Shown piece after piece: positions 1-8,087 of a stretch of 64,000 bases of DNA (the stretch's first letter is position 1; each line of letters starts with the position of its first letter). Both the position numbers and the translations under genes were made by a program. The notes below the pieces were generated by a model. It made no database searches. It saw only the letters and a list, made by a program, of their open reading frames with translations, and was not told the origin of the DNA. Source of the stretch: Mucilaginibacter oryzae (GTDB lineage Bacteria; Bacteroidota; Bacteroidia; Sphingobacteriales; Sphingobacteriaceae). The stretch covers positions 24,572-88,571 of the forward strand of contig NZ_QGHA01000002.1 of the NCBI RefSeq assembly GCF_003148845.1, written 5' to 3'.

Positions 1-9
1 AGCAAATAG

Positions 10-80
10 CCCCCTCTAAATCTCCCCCGGCAGGGGAGACTTTTAAAAGCCCTTCCTTACGGGGAAGGATTGGGTGGGGT
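10..80. repeat. Dispersed palindromic repeat, family A, copy 1
   Basis: The stretch begins with GCCCCCTCTAAATCTCCCCC and ends with GGGAAGGATTGGGTGGGGTT. It contains two small inverted repeats (CTCCCCC/GGGGGAG-like and CCTTCC/GGAAGG). The same two-part unit occurs at 7348-7447, and a relative occurs at 61573-61610. It is non-coding and probably a mobile or REP-like element; its function is unknown. Confidence 0.75.
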
Positions 81-166
81 TAACAAAAAAATAAAACAGT
101 CTACCTGTAATATCGTTAACCTTACAACATCTAAATTAAAATCACTCAAAACACAAACAGACTAAA

Positions 167-496
167 ATGGACACTTCATTAATTACAACAAGTACATCTT
201 TAGAGGGGTATAAAGTTACCAGGCATTTAGGCGTCGTACGTGGCATTACGGTTCGCAGCCGCAGCGCGCTGGGCAATATAGCAGGCGGCTTTCAATCGTT
301 GTTTGGCGGCAGACTTTCTATTTACGTTGAGCTTTGCGAAAACGCCCGCGAAGAGGCCTACCAGTTGCTCATCCAGCATGCGCAGGCCCTCGGCGCTAAC
401 GGTATCATCAATATGCGCTACGATGCCAACGAGGTGATGCAGGGTATTACCGAGGTGCTGGCTTACGGTACGGCGGTTGTGGTTGAAAAGATTTAA
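167..496 (+). CDS. UPF0145/YbjQ-family heavy-metal-binding-domain protein
   Basis: A 109-aa cytoplasmic protein without signal peptide. The compact alpha/beta fold is recognisable from the family pattern: an N-terminal 'TTTSLEGYKV' strand, a central stretch with many small residues (GNIAGGFQSLFGGR, about residues 36-49), a helix rich in Glu and Ala, and the closing 'ALGANGIINMRYDA' and 'YGTAVVVE' strands. The length fits YbjQ proteins (about 100-110 aa). The family has been called heavy-metal binding on structural grounds, but no biochemical role is firmly established. It stands alone, preceded by a family A repeat and followed at once by a strong terminator, so it is probably monocistronic. 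Confidence 0.85.
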   Translation: MDTSLITTSTSLEGYKVTRHLGVVRGITVRSRSALGNIAGGFQSLFGGRLSIYVELCENAREEAYQLLIQHAQALGANGIINMRYDANEVMQGITEVLAYGTAVVVEKI

Positions 497-499
497 TAT

Positions 500-537
500 A
501 AACAAACAAGGAGCTTCACGAAGCTCCTTGTTTGTTT
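500..537. terminator. Strong hairpin terminator after the UPF0145 gene
   Basis: A perfect 17-bp inverted repeat (500-516 with 521-537) encloses a CACG loop. The arms are A-rich on the left and T-rich on the right, so it would work in both directions. It separates the plus-strand UPF0145 gene from the minus-strand gene at 569-766. Confidence 0.85.
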
Positions 538-568
538 AGCAGTTGTTTTCGGCGCCTTTAAGCTATTG

Positions 569-766
569 TTATTTGAAATATGAAAGCGGTATGGTTTTCC
601 ACATGCCGTGGGCCAGGTGACCTATCAATAGCTCATAGATCAGGTAAATAGGCCAAAAAATATAGTGGATGATCAGTAAAATTATGCTGTGGTTATAATA
701 CCAGCTTACCATGAGCGAGTATAAACCCAGAAACAGGTACAATATGCTGGTTTCACGTTCTTTCAT
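569..766 (-). CDS. Small two-helix membrane protein, unknown
   Basis: A 65-aa hydrophobic protein. After a charged MKERET start come two likely membrane segments (about residues 8-20 and 26-46), rich in Leu, Ile and Tyr, and a short tail. I do not recognise a family. It lies just downstream of the lipoprotein gene on the same strand, about 30 bp away, and could be co-transcribed with it. The ORF is open and starts with ATG, but at this length it could be spurious. Confidence 0.45.
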   Translation of the reverse strand: MKERETSILYLFLGLYSLMVSWYYNHSIILLIIHYIFWPIYLIYELLIGHLAHGMWKTIPLSYFK

Positions 767-797
767 TGTTTAGCTTTTTTACGGGCTAATTTACCAA

Positions 798-1283
798 TTA
801 CTTACAATTTTTCATGTTGTAAATTACGTTGTACCCGGCAGCGTTATCAGTTTGCGGTTTACCCGTTTGGGTATCGTATTTATAGGGTTTTTGTGCCAGT
901 TGGTTGCCCCTCAACTGGAATTCTACGCTCAATGTATCTTTGCTTCCCTCCTGGTTATAGGTCCACAGGGCTTTAATAACGTTGTCGTTCAGTTTACCTG
1001 TAAGGCTGCCCCTGCGCGCGTCTTTTTCCTTGGGTAGCCAGTTCATGTCGCCGGTAACATCATTTCCGTTAATGCGCAGGTTTACTTCGGTGGTGTCCTG
1101 GGCTGTCGTGCCATCGGTGGTATAAAAGCAGTACTCCATGTTTACGGGCGGCGCGTCGGGGGCGTTAGCCAGGGCGGTATCACTTTTAGTTAGCGCCGAA
1201 TCTCCTTTTTTATCGCCGCTATTCCCCGCGCATGAGGCCATGGCCAGGGCCATGCAGGCAATAAAGCCTAATTGAAATTTCAT
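798..1283 (-). CDS. Putative lipoprotein, unknown function
   Basis: A 161-aa exported protein. Residues 1-18 form a signal peptide ending in the lipobox MASC, with acylation predicted at Cys18. A low-complexity linker (Gly/Ser/Asp/Ala, residues 19-45) precedes a small beta-rich domain with alternating strands (VNLRINGNDVTGDMNW, VEFQLRGNQ). This pattern resembles the small stand-alone lipoproteins common in Sphingobacteriaceae. No catalytic motif is visible. It is probably anchored in the periplasm or outer membrane. Confidence 0.75.
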   Translation of the reverse strand: MKFQLGFIACMALAMASCAGNSGDKKGDSALTKSDTALANAPDAPPVNMEYCFYTTDGTTAQDTTEVNLRINGNDVTGDMNWLPKEKDARRGSLTGKLNDNVIKALWTYNQEGSKDTLSVEFQLRGNQLAQKPYKYDTQTGKPQTDNAAGYNVIYNMKNCK

Positions 1284-1359
1284 AAATGTAAATTTTGCTT
1301 TTTACTATTTACAAATAAAACTACAAAAGGTTCAATTTATGATTTTTGCACAAAAAATT

Positions 1360-1379
1360 AAAGCCGCGGTAGCGGCTTT
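1360..1379 (-). terminator. Terminator of the Lys-rich small protein gene
   Basis: An 8-bp GC-rich stem (AAAGCCGC with GCGGCTTT) has a 4-nt loop. On the minus strand it is followed by a run of U (TAATTTTTTG). It lies 5 bp past the stop codon of the gene at 1384-1590. Confidence 0.75.
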
Positions 1380-1383
1380 GGTG

Positions 1384-1590
1384 TTATTTATCTTCAGATG
1401 GGTTTTGTTTTTTTTCGGGAGGTGTTGAAACAATCTCCCCAAATTCATTCACGTAGGCCATCATATTTTCCAGGTCGCTGCCTCCGGGATTTTGTTTGCG
1501 TTCCTGTTTGCGTTGTTCTTTATCTTCCTTTTTTTTCTGGCGGTTTTTCTCCAGTTGTTTTTTCATGAATGTCGCTTGCGATTTAGCCAT
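1384..1590 (-). CDS. Small highly charged Bacteroidetes protein
   Basis: A 68-aa protein with a very Lys/Arg/Gln-rich helical first half (residues 1-33, such as KKKEDKEQRKQERKQ) and a conserved-looking second half (LENMMAYVNEFGEIVSTPP). I recall small proteins of this shape in Bacteroidetes, sometimes beside cold-shock protein genes, but no csp gene is next to it here. The charge pattern suggests nucleic-acid or ribosome association; this is inference. It has its own terminator and a leader of about 110 bp or more. Confidence 0.7.
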   Translation of the reverse strand: MAKSQATFMKKQLEKNRQKKKEDKEQRKQERKQNPGGSDLENMMAYVNEFGEIVSTPPEKKQNPSEDK

Positions 1591-1831
1591 TAATTATCAA
1601 TCAGTTAAGTTATACAATATGCTATCAGCAACGCTGGTGATAATCCGGCTAAACAAACCAAAGGCTTGTTTTAATAGAGGATGAAGGTGACCTTTAATTT
1701 TATGTTCCGGGCAGCAACGGTATCAGCGTGGAATACAACAGATCAGGATCAAAATAGCGGGAAGCGGCGAACTGGGATAGCTTTATTTTTCCGTTTGGCT
1801 GCAAATATACAAAAAAGAGCCGGTTTTTAAA

Positions 1832-1910
1832 ACCTCACCTAAATCCTCTCCAGGGGAGAGGACTTAGGTGAGGTACTCCCTTAACTTTGGAGAGGGCCGG
1901 TGTGAGGTGA
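1832..1910. repeat. Dispersed palindromic repeat, family B, copy 1
   Basis: Arms 1832-1851 and 1855-1874 form a 20-bp inverted repeat with one mismatch (ACCTCACCTAAATCCTCTCC on the left). A second motif follows, ACTTTGGAGAGGGCCGGTG. The same two motifs occur at 10745-10830. It is non-coding. The rest of the gap 1591-1987 holds no convincing gene, apart from a possible coding remnant at 1700-1832. Confidence 0.75.
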
Positions 1911-1987
1911 ATTTATTATAGGCACCAAACGTGGCATTCGTTTCTAAATATTTTAACTTTAACCCGCAAACCAAATCAACTAACCTC

Positions 1988-2935
1988 ATGAAACGCAGAA
2001 ACTTTGTTCAAGGCTCGGTACTGGCGGGCGCCTCGTTACTAACCACCGGTGTTTTAAAAGCCGCTACCTTAACCGGATGCGCCGATCCGGGTAAAAACGC
2101 AGCCGCCGTTGCAACCGGCGATAAGCCTTTTAACCTGAATTACGGTATTCATGATGGTATGTTTAAAAGCCATGCCGGCGATGATTTTATCGACCAGATA
2201 AAATTTGCCTATGATAAAGGCTTCCGGGCTATAGAGGATAACGGTATGAGCGGTCGCCCGGCTGATCAGCAGAAAAAAATTGGCGAAACTTTAGCAAGGC
2301 TGGGCATGGCCATGGGGGTATTTGTGCAGCCGGGTTTGGGTAACGACAGTAATATGCTGGCGACCGGTAAAGCCGACCAGGTTGAGAAATTCATAGCATC
2401 GTGCAGGGAGGCTGTTGAGGTAGCCAAGCGCGTGGGCAGTAAACTGGTAACGGTTGTACCCGGCGATTTTGCGCGCAACCTGCCCATAGGCGTGCAAACC
2501 GGTAATGTAATTGAAGCGATAAAAAAGGGAACCGCTGTTTTAGAGCCGCACGGCATTATTATGGTGCTTGAACCGCTAAGCGATAACCCCGATTTGTTTT
2601 TGCGCACCCCCGACCAGGCTTACGCCATTTGTAAGGCGGTGGGCAGCCCATCGTGCAAAATATTGTATGATATGTACCACGTGCAGCGTAACCAGGGTAA
2701 TATTATCCCAACGCTCGATTTAGTGTTTGATGAGATTGGCTATTACCAGGTAGGTGATAACCCCGGGCGTAAAGAACCGGGCACCGGCGAAATGAATTAT
2801 AAAAACATTTTTAAACACATCTATAGCAAAGGTTATAAGGGTGTAGTAGGGATGGAACATGGCACAGCAGGCGCGGGTAAAGAGGGCGAACTGGCCTTAA
2901 TAAAGGCTTACCGCGAAGCGGATAGTTTTATGTAA
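1988..2935 (+). CDS. Tat-exported TIM-barrel (hydroxypyruvate-isomerase/xylose-isomerase-like) protein
   Basis: A 315-aa protein. It starts with a twin-arginine-type signal (MKRRNFVQGSVLAGASLL), which decides the start at 1988 rather than an in-frame ATG 19 codons upstream. The mature part is an AP-endonuclease-2/xylose-isomerase-like TIM barrel: alternating strands and helices (GFRAIEDNGM, GVFVQPGLG, KLVTVVPGD, IIMVLEPLSD, CKILYDMYHVQ) and the metal-site signature ending in GVVGMEHGTA. The E-P-L and D-x-Y-H elements match the divalent-metal site of hydroxypyruvate-isomerase-type enzymes. The substrate is unknown, and periplasmic sugar or keto-acid isomerisation is inferred. Confidence 0.8.
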   Translation: MKRRNFVQGSVLAGASLLTTGVLKAATLTGCADPGKNAAAVATGDKPFNLNYGIHDGMFKSHAGDDFIDQIKFAYDKGFRAIEDNGMSGRPADQQKKIGETLARLGMAMGVFVQPGLGNDSNMLATGKADQVEKFIASCREAVEVAKRVGSKLVTVVPGDFARNLPIGVQTGNVIEAIKKGTAVLEPHGIIMVLEPLSDNPDLFLRTPDQAYAICKAVGSPSCKILYDMYHVQRNQGNIIPTLDLVFDEIGYYQVGDNPGRKEPGTGEMNYKNIFKHIYSKGYKGVVGMEHGTAGAGKEGELALIKAYREADSFM

Positions 2936-3048
2936 CCGAATAACACCGGAAAGCTAAAATATCGCTCTAAACACGGTTCTGTACGTAATCTGCTGTTTTT
3001 TGGTAGATGAGGACTGTTTTAACCCATACTCTTTTTTATTTTATAACT

Positions 3049-3600
3049 ATGCTGAATCCTGTTTTTACGCCTTTCCCTGTTTTAACAACCGAACGCCTGT
3101 TACTGCGGCGTTTTACGCAGGATGACGCGGCCGATTTATTTGAAATGCGGGCAAACGAAGAGGTAATGAAATACATTGCCCGGCCCATCTGTAAAACCCT
3201 GGACGACGCCGTTGCGCTGATAGATGTAATTGATAAATTGCTGGAAGGTAACGACGGCATAACCTGGTGTATCTGCCTCAAAAACAGCAATAAATATATT
3301 GGCAGCATAGGTTTTTGGCGGATTGAAAAAAATAATCACCGTGCCGAGATCGGGTATCTTTTAAACCCGGCTTACCAGGGAAAGGGCTTGATGCAGGAAG
3401 CCGTTGAAGCGGTGATCCGCTATGGTTTTGAAGTGATCGGGCTGCATTCGGTGCAGGCAAATGTACAGCCTGAAAACGCGGGTTCCGTAAACCTGTTGTT
3501 AAAAAATGGCTTTGTTAAGGAAGCGCATTTCAGGGAAGATCACTGGCATAAAGATCATTTTGCCGATACGATGATCTTTTCATTGTTAACAAAACATTAA
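3049..3600 (+). CDS. GNAT-family N-acetyltransferase (RimJ/RimL-like)
   Basis: A protein of about 183 aa in the RimJ/RimL branch of GNAT. The N-terminal 'LTTERLLLRRFTQDDAADLF' is the hallmark strand-helix of that branch. The acetyl-CoA loop is GKGLMQEAVEAVIRYGF, and the closing segment is NAGSVNLLLKNGFVKE. These enzymes acetylate protein N-termini, aminoglycosides or small amines, and the substrate cannot be told here. The start at 3049 (MLNPVFTPFP) is preferred over an upstream ATG at 3007, which would add a hydrophobic 14-residue tail foreign to the family. Confidence 0.85.
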   Translation: MLNPVFTPFPVLTTERLLLRRFTQDDAADLFEMRANEEVMKYIARPICKTLDDAVALIDVIDKLLEGNDGITWCICLKNSNKYIGSIGFWRIEKNNHRAEIGYLLNPAYQGKGLMQEAVEAVIRYGFEVIGLHSVQANVQPENAGSVNLLLKNGFVKEAHFREDHWHKDHFADTMIFSLLTKH

Positions 3601-3738
3601 ATTGGGTAACAACTTATTTACACAGGGTTTTTTAATTAAGAAAAAATATTGCATGTTTACATAAAACCAATTATATATCCCCCCTGCAAACAATTCTGTT
3701 TAAACGGGGTTAACATTAACAAATAAAAGAAACTTATC

Positions 3739-3954
3739 ATGGCAACAGAAAAAGCAAGCGGTATTACCGCGTACTCAGTAAAAACAAAAACTAAAAATGT
3801 ACCTATGATCGATCCGGTTATCGACGTAAAATCGGGCAGATATATCGCTACGGGAAAAGACAGCGAGGGTAACAAGATGGCTGCCATTATGGGCAAAGCT
3901 GCTGCCGAAGAACATATCAAAAAAGGCAATGCAAAAAAAGGTTCAGGTTGGTAA
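3739..3954 (+). CDS. Small conserved-looking protein, unknown
   Basis: A 71-aa basic, soluble protein (many Lys, Ala and Gly; ends KKGNAKKGSGW). It has an ATG start, coding-like composition and a good terminator 16 bp after its stop, so it is probably real. No domain is recognised. The long AT-rich leader upstream (3601-3738) could carry its promoter. Confidence 0.6.
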   Translation: MATEKASGITAYSVKTKTKNVPMIDPVIDVKSGRYIATGKDSEGNKMAAIMGKAAAEEHIKKGNAKKGSGW

Positions 3955-3970
3955 ATAACCCGAAACATAA

Positions 3971-4012
3971 AAAACGCCTTGTGTTGGTAAAACACAGGGC
4001 GTTTTTGCTTTT
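3971..4012. terminator. Rho-independent terminator
   Basis: AACGCCTTGTGTT pairs with AACACAGGGCGTT (one G-U pair) around a short loop, followed by TTTTTGCTTTT. It ends the plus-strand gene 3739-3954 and lies just before the 3' end of the opposing gene at 4040, so it probably serves both. Confidence 0.8.
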
Positions 4013-4039
4013 AAGGGGAGAGCCTTTTTAATTACCTGA

Positions 4040-4804
4040 TCATTTATTTGCCCATTCTACATATTCAAAATGGTTGGCAAAGGTACGATAGGTTATACGT
4101 CGAAGGTAGCCTTCTAATTCTTCAATAGGTATATCGACCGGGCTAAAAACTGTTTCAGGGTTCTGTTTGTCGTACGATGCTTTGATCTGTATTTGTCCCT
4201 TAGCCAGGTGTATCCCAAATTCATGGTCATTAAACCATTTGTTGTTTTTCAATAATTGGCTAAAAGATATAGAATCATGGAAAGTTTCGATCAGTTTTAC
4301 CGTTTTTAATTGTTGACCATCCATCCCGTAAAAAATTGCCGAAATGATGGTCGAATTACCGTTTTTTTCAACAAGCAGTGAAGCTTGATACTGTTTGTTT
4401 TGGGCGGTTTTTTTCGAGGTTTCTTTTCTGTATATAAATCCGCCGGAAAGTACCCGGTTATAGGCCTGTTCAAGTACATTTTTATCCCATTCAATCTTTT
4501 CTGCACCTAACATCGCTGCACGGTGAATGGTATCTAAAATGATCAAATTTCGTTCTTCCTGTGTGCCATTCAGGTATCCTTCTTTATTAAATTTAACGGC
4601 AACATGTAAAATACTGCCAAATTTTGTTCTTACTTCATCTTCAGTATCAATTTGAACGCTGATCCTGGTAACACCTTTGGGCTTGTAACCCTCCAGAAAA
4701 TCAATGTATAGGGTGGAGATAAGCGCGTTCCGGTTACTGAAATCGCTGTTTTCAATATCTTTATCACTTTGGTAAATAGTGATATCACTAAATCCGTATC
4801 GCAT
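4040..4804 (-). CDS. Uncharacterised 254-aa cytosolic protein
   Basis: A soluble protein with no signal peptide or membrane segment. The N-terminal half alternates charged strands and helices (MRYGFSDITIYQSDKD, then TRISVQIDTEDE), and the second half is beta-rich with DGQQLKTVKL. I do not recognise a family. Its start lies 16 bp after the stop of the YdeI-like gene on the same strand, so the two form a likely operon. The base composition is slightly more AT-rich than its neighbours. Confidence 0.65.
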   Translation of the reverse strand: MRYGFSDITIYQSDKDIENSDFSNRNALISTLYIDFLEGYKPKGVTRISVQIDTEDEVRTKFGSILHVAVKFNKEGYLNGTQEERNLIILDTIHRAAMLGAEKIEWDKNVLEQAYNRVLSGGFIYRKETSKKTAQNKQYQASLLVEKNGNSTIISAIFYGMDGQQLKTVKLIETFHDSISFSQLLKNNKWFNDHEFGIHLAKGQIQIKASYDKQNPETVFSPVDIPIEELEGYLRRITYRTFANHFEYVEWANK

Positions 4805-4820
4805 TTTATTTAAATCAAGG

Positions 4821-5480
4821 TTACTTATCCGACGGATTTTTCTTTTTATGCTGCAGCAGCTCTATCATTTTTAACAGCCTGTCCTGCCTGGTTTTTTCCT
4901 GTTTGGCGGTCAAAACCCATAATACGTATTCCTTTTTATGACTGTACGCCAGCGACTGAAAATAACTTAAGGTTTCGGGATATTGCTCAAGCGCTTCTTT
5001 AATAAAACCGGGCAGCGTCACCACTTTATGATCCACATCAATATAAGCGCTGAATTCGTTGCTGCGCACAGCTTCGTTTCGCCCTTCTGATACTTTTACA
5101 GCTTCCACGGGTTTAAAGCGCAAAGCCGTCCAGGTTTCGTTTACAGCGGCCGATGCTACCGGGCGTAAACCATATTGTGCAGGTTCGTCCCAACTGCTCA
5201 TCATTTCGAGGTCGGTTTTAATGCCCGAATTTTTTTTGGGATAAATGATCCAGAAAACGGTATCCGGTTTAAGCAGCGGCGTAATTACCTTAAGCTCGGC
5301 GGTTAATTGTTCGCTCGCGGTAACAAAAAGCTGCAGGCCGTTAAAGCCGCCTTCGGCGTTAAAAGTAAGTTCCGCCCCCTCGGGTAAAGGTAACAGGCTA
5401 TCAGGGTATCCTGCAGGCGCGTTCAAAATTAGCCAGCGTGAATTTGGCTTAACCTGTAATTTTTTGGCAAGGGCGTTCAT
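4821..5480 (-). CDS. YdeI/OmpD-associated family protein with DUF3052-like N-terminus
   Basis: A 219-aa cytosolic protein with two parts. Residues about 1-115 resemble the DUF3052 fold (LILNAPAGYPDSL, TVFWIIYPKKNSGIKTDL). Residues about 120-215 carry the YdeI/OmpD-associated signature, namely the LPGFIKEALEQYP strand-helix and the C-terminal SLAYSHKKEYVLWVLTAKQ helix with TRQDRLLKMIELL. The family has been linked to bacteriocin tolerance in some species, but its biochemistry is unknown. It is first in a two-gene unit with the downstream 254-aa protein. Confidence 0.82.
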   Translation of the reverse strand: MNALAKKLQVKPNSRWLILNAPAGYPDSLLPLPEGAELTFNAEGGFNGLQLFVTASEQLTAELKVITPLLKPDTVFWIIYPKKNSGIKTDLEMMSSWDEPAQYGLRPVASAAVNETWTALRFKPVEAVKVSEGRNEAVRSNEFSAYIDVDHKVVTLPGFIKEALEQYPETLSYFQSLAYSHKKEYVLWVLTAKQEKTRQDRLLKMIELLQHKKKNPSDK

Positions 5481-5637
5481 AGTGATGGGTTTATAGAAGG
5501 CTAATTTAATGTAATGATATGGGGAAGCCTAATTTAGGTAACAATAGTTTAGGATGTGTCATTGCTATTTACCATTATGACATTACGCTGTTTGTTTGAA
5601 CGAAAACTATATTTAACTTGGAAGAAATTTAAACTTT

Positions 5638-6522
5638 ATGACAAAAAAATTATTCCTTTTCGGAGCAATCTGTCTGATTGCCGGTTTAGCTTCCTGTACA
5701 AAAGAATTAGCTAAAACAAACAACTTGCCGGTTTCTTCAGGCAACATCGTAAAAACGAATACGTCTACCGCACCTACGTATGTTGATATGGAGATTGTCC
5801 CGCGCAAACCTGGTGAAAATTTTGACACTTATCATGCAGATTTCAAGGGTTCAAGTATTTACCTGATTGGTCCTCCGGTTTATAACCAGGCTAAGTATCC
5901 GGTTCTGGTAAATGGTATTCCTGCTTATGGCCAGGGAATGTATGGTGAAAACTTTGCCACCATAGAGTACCAGAACCTGGGGCCGGATGCTAATGTATTT
6001 GAAGTTTCGCAAACGCTTTTTAGCTATACAGATGTAACTGCGCTTCATAATGATATGGAAACTTACTTAAAAGCTGTGAATACTTGGGTGAAAAATAATT
6101 CAACCGGTGCGCAACCACTCATTAGTTCATATATTAAAAACAGCTATACAGTAAGCGCGGGAGGGGTTAATATATTTACAGGGAAAGTGATTATGGTAAC
6201 TACCGGTTCGCATGTTGCACTTGCCGATATTAGTTATCCTTTGCCGTCTGCCGCCACATATGGCATTCCATCAACTTTTATCGATGTGCCCGACCCGGCT
6301 AACTCTTCAACTCACTATTTTTTACAGGGTACCAAAGGGCTAATATCAAGCGGTAACGTAGCTTATCTTAGCGGAACTGTATATACAAACGGGCCCGCAA
6401 TAACAGTATCCGGCAGCTACACTCAGGTAACTCCAAACTCCGGCGATTTTCATTCGGTAGGAACAATTATAAGATTGGATGGCAGTATTTTTCGGTTTGA
6501 TCAGGTCGCCAATTCGAACTAA
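5638..6522 (+). CDS. Secreted lipoprotein, unknown function
   Basis: A 294-aa protein. A signal peptide (MTKKLFLFGAICLIAGLASC) ends with a lipobox; Cys20 is the acylation site. The mature part is rich in Ser, Thr, Tyr and Asn and is mostly beta-strand, typical of surface lipoproteins of this phylum. No enzymatic motif or named domain is recognised. It is transcribed divergently from the YdeI-like gene across a 157-bp gap. Confidence 0.75.
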   Translation: MTKKLFLFGAICLIAGLASCTKELAKTNNLPVSSGNIVKTNTSTAPTYVDMEIVPRKPGENFDTYHADFKGSSIYLIGPPVYNQAKYPVLVNGIPAYGQGMYGENFATIEYQNLGPDANVFEVSQTLFSYTDVTALHNDMETYLKAVNTWVKNNSTGAQPLISSYIKNSYTVSAGGVNIFTGKVIMVTTGSHVALADISYPLPSAATYGIPSTFIDVPDPANSSTHYFLQGTKGLISSGNVAYLSGTVYTNGPAITVSGSYTQVTPNSGDFHSVGTIIRLDGSIFRFDQVANSN

Positions 6523-6544
6523 TTGTTTGTTATAACTTTATCCC

Positions 6545-6580
6545 GGGGGATGGTATAAAAAATGATCATCCCCCATTTTA
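6545..6580 (+). terminator. Probable terminator of the secreted lipoprotein gene
   Basis: GGGGGATG (6545-6552) pairs with CATCCCCC (6567-6574), followed by ATTTTA. It lies 23 bp past the stop codon. Confidence 0.6.
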
Positions 6581-6669
6581 CCACATGTTTAGTTTAACAG
6601 GTACCATGGTGATTTAAACCGCAGTAACTAACAATTTTTATAGTTTCGCGGTTAATTAAAAAACTAATC

Positions 6670-7374
6670 ATGCATTATCTGTTAGATAACCCCGCATGGC
6701 ATGCCATGAAAACAGGAAATAAGGCCTTTGCGATAGCAAATGATAACACGGGCTATTTTCCCAAAGAAATATCTCCCTTTATTGGTTCGCCCGAAATTTC
6801 GGAGGACCATTTCAAACTGCTTTATGATACCATTCCTTTTGAAAGCCATTTTATTTTTATAGCCCCGCAGGATATTGAAATTCCAGGCATGTGGGAAACC
6901 GTAGCCTATCTCCAATGCCTTCAAATGGTGCTGGATGCCGCGGCGCCTGCCGAGGCGGATCATGAGGATATCGTACCGCTTAATGATCGGCATATCCCGC
7001 AAATGCTTGAGTTAACCAAACTCACCAACCCCGGCCCGTTTGCCGAACGCACCATCCAGTTTGGCCATTACCGGGGAATATTTGACGGGGATAAACTGGT
7101 AGCCATGGCGGGGCAGCGCTTAAATCCTGTTCCCTACGCCGAAATCAGCGCGGTTTGCACCCATCCCGATTATTTAGGCAGAGGTTACGCCGGCAAACTG
7201 TTATTAAACCAGGCACACAGAATAAGGGAGGCTGGCGGGATCCCGTTTTTACACGTAAAAGCCGGGAATGAACGGGCAATTAAAGTGTACGGGAAGCTGG
7301 GTTTTGTAACGAGGAAAGAAATGTCGTTTTATGTGTTGAGGAAGGGAGAGCCCCCTCTAAATCTCCCCCGGTAG
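6670..7374 (+). CDS. GNAT-family N-acetyltransferase (FR47-like)
   Basis: A 234-aa protein. The N-terminal 110 residues are a divergent GNAT-like half (SHFIFIAPQDIEIPG). The C-terminal half has the acetyl-CoA motif (CTHPDYLGRGYAGKLLL) and the FR47-type end (HVKAGNERAIKVYGKLGFV). The substrate is unknown. The last eight residues (EPPLNLPR) and the stop are encoded by a family A repeat, so the native C-terminus near MSFYVLRKG was extended or replaced when the repeat arrived. It faces the RNA methyltransferase gene tail to tail. Confidence 0.85.
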   Translation: MHYLLDNPAWHAMKTGNKAFAIANDNTGYFPKEISPFIGSPEISEDHFKLLYDTIPFESHFIFIAPQDIEIPGMWETVAYLQCLQMVLDAAAPAEADHEDIVPLNDRHIPQMLELTKLTNPGPFAERTIQFGHYRGIFDGDKLVAMAGQRLNPVPYAEISAVCTHPDYLGRGYAGKLLLNQAHRIREAGGIPFLHVKAGNERAIKVYGKLGFVTRKEMSFYVLRKGEPPLNLPR

Positions 7375-7447
7375 GGGAGACTTTTTATTGTTATTTATTA
7401 AACTTTTTATTTTAAGCCCTCCCTTCCGGGGAGGGTTTGGGTGGGGC
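7348..7447. repeat. Family A repeat between two convergent genes, copy 2
   Basis: The left part, GAGCCCCCTCTAAATCTCCC, matches position 8-27 of the window almost exactly. The right part, CTTCCGGGGAGGGTTTGGGT, matches the end of that first copy. The left part encodes the last codons and stop of the plus-strand GNAT gene. The right part encodes the last 11 codons (APPKPSPEGRA) and stop of the minus-strand methyltransferase gene. Confidence 0.85.
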
Positions 7448-7975
7448 TATCGCCATCTTGGCAAAGAAATCCCATAACACGATCCCTGCTGAAACCACGA
7501 TGTTGAACGAGTGCTTGGTGCCAAACTGGGGAATTTCGATGCAGCCATCGATAACCTGCATCACTTCATCACTAACGCCGTTTACTTCATTGCCAAAAAT
7601 AAGCGCGTATTTACCATCGTCGGCAGGTTTAAATTCGTGCAGCATGGTGCTGTTTTCGGCCTGTTCAATCGCTATAATCCGGTACCCGTCTTTACGCAGT
7701 TGTTCAACGGCTTGCAGGGGGGTTTCGTAATAGGTCCAGTTAACGGATTGTGTAGCGCCGAGGGCTGTTTTTTCAATTTCACGGTGAGGGGGCTGTGCAG
7801 TGATCCCGCAAAGGCAAATCTGCTCTACAGCAAAGCCATCAGATGTGCGAAATATGGAGCCTATGTTGTGCATGCTCCGCACATTATCCAATACTACCGC
7901 TACCGGGAGTTTATCCTGTGCTTTAAACTCATCAACCGTGGCCCGGTTCAGCTCATCTAACTTTAATTTGCGCAT
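7412..7975 (-). CDS. TrmH/SpoU-family RNA 2'-O-methyltransferase
   Basis: A 187-aa SPOUT methyltransferase. It shows the SpoU motif 1 (VLDNVRSMHNIGSIFRTSDG, about residues 28-47), motif 2 (YALIFGNEVNGVS, about 123-135) and motif 3 (IEIPQFGTKHSFNIVVSAGI). These form the trefoil knot that binds S-adenosylmethionine, with the invariant N and R in motif 1 and E in motif 2. It would methylate a ribose in tRNA or rRNA; the exact site is not predictable. The final 11 residues come from a family A repeat rather than from the enzyme. Confidence 0.88.
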   Translation of the reverse strand: MRKLKLDELNRATVDEFKAQDKLPVAVVLDNVRSMHNIGSIFRTSDGFAVEQICLCGITAQPPHREIEKTALGATQSVNWTYYETPLQAVEQLRKDGYRIIAIEQAENSTMLHEFKPADDGKYALIFGNEVNGVSDEVMQVIDGCIEIPQFGTKHSFNIVVSAGIVLWDFFAKMAIAPPKPSPEGRA

Positions 7976-7983
7976 TTTTTTGA

Positions 7984-8068
7984 GGGTTCATGGTTAATAG
8001 TTCATGGTTCATAGCTGTTACGTATAAAATGAGCCATGAACCATGATCTATCAACTATAAACCAGTGG
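7984..8068. repeat. GTTCATGGTTCATGG-type repeat with inverted copies
   Basis: Several copies of TTCATGGTT lie head to head with ATGAACCATGA. The unit GTTCATGGTT..GGTTCATGG recurs at 28889-28921. It fills most of the gap between the methyltransferase and galactokinase genes. Confidence 0.65.
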
Positions 8069-8087
8069 CAAAAGTACTAAAAAGCTA

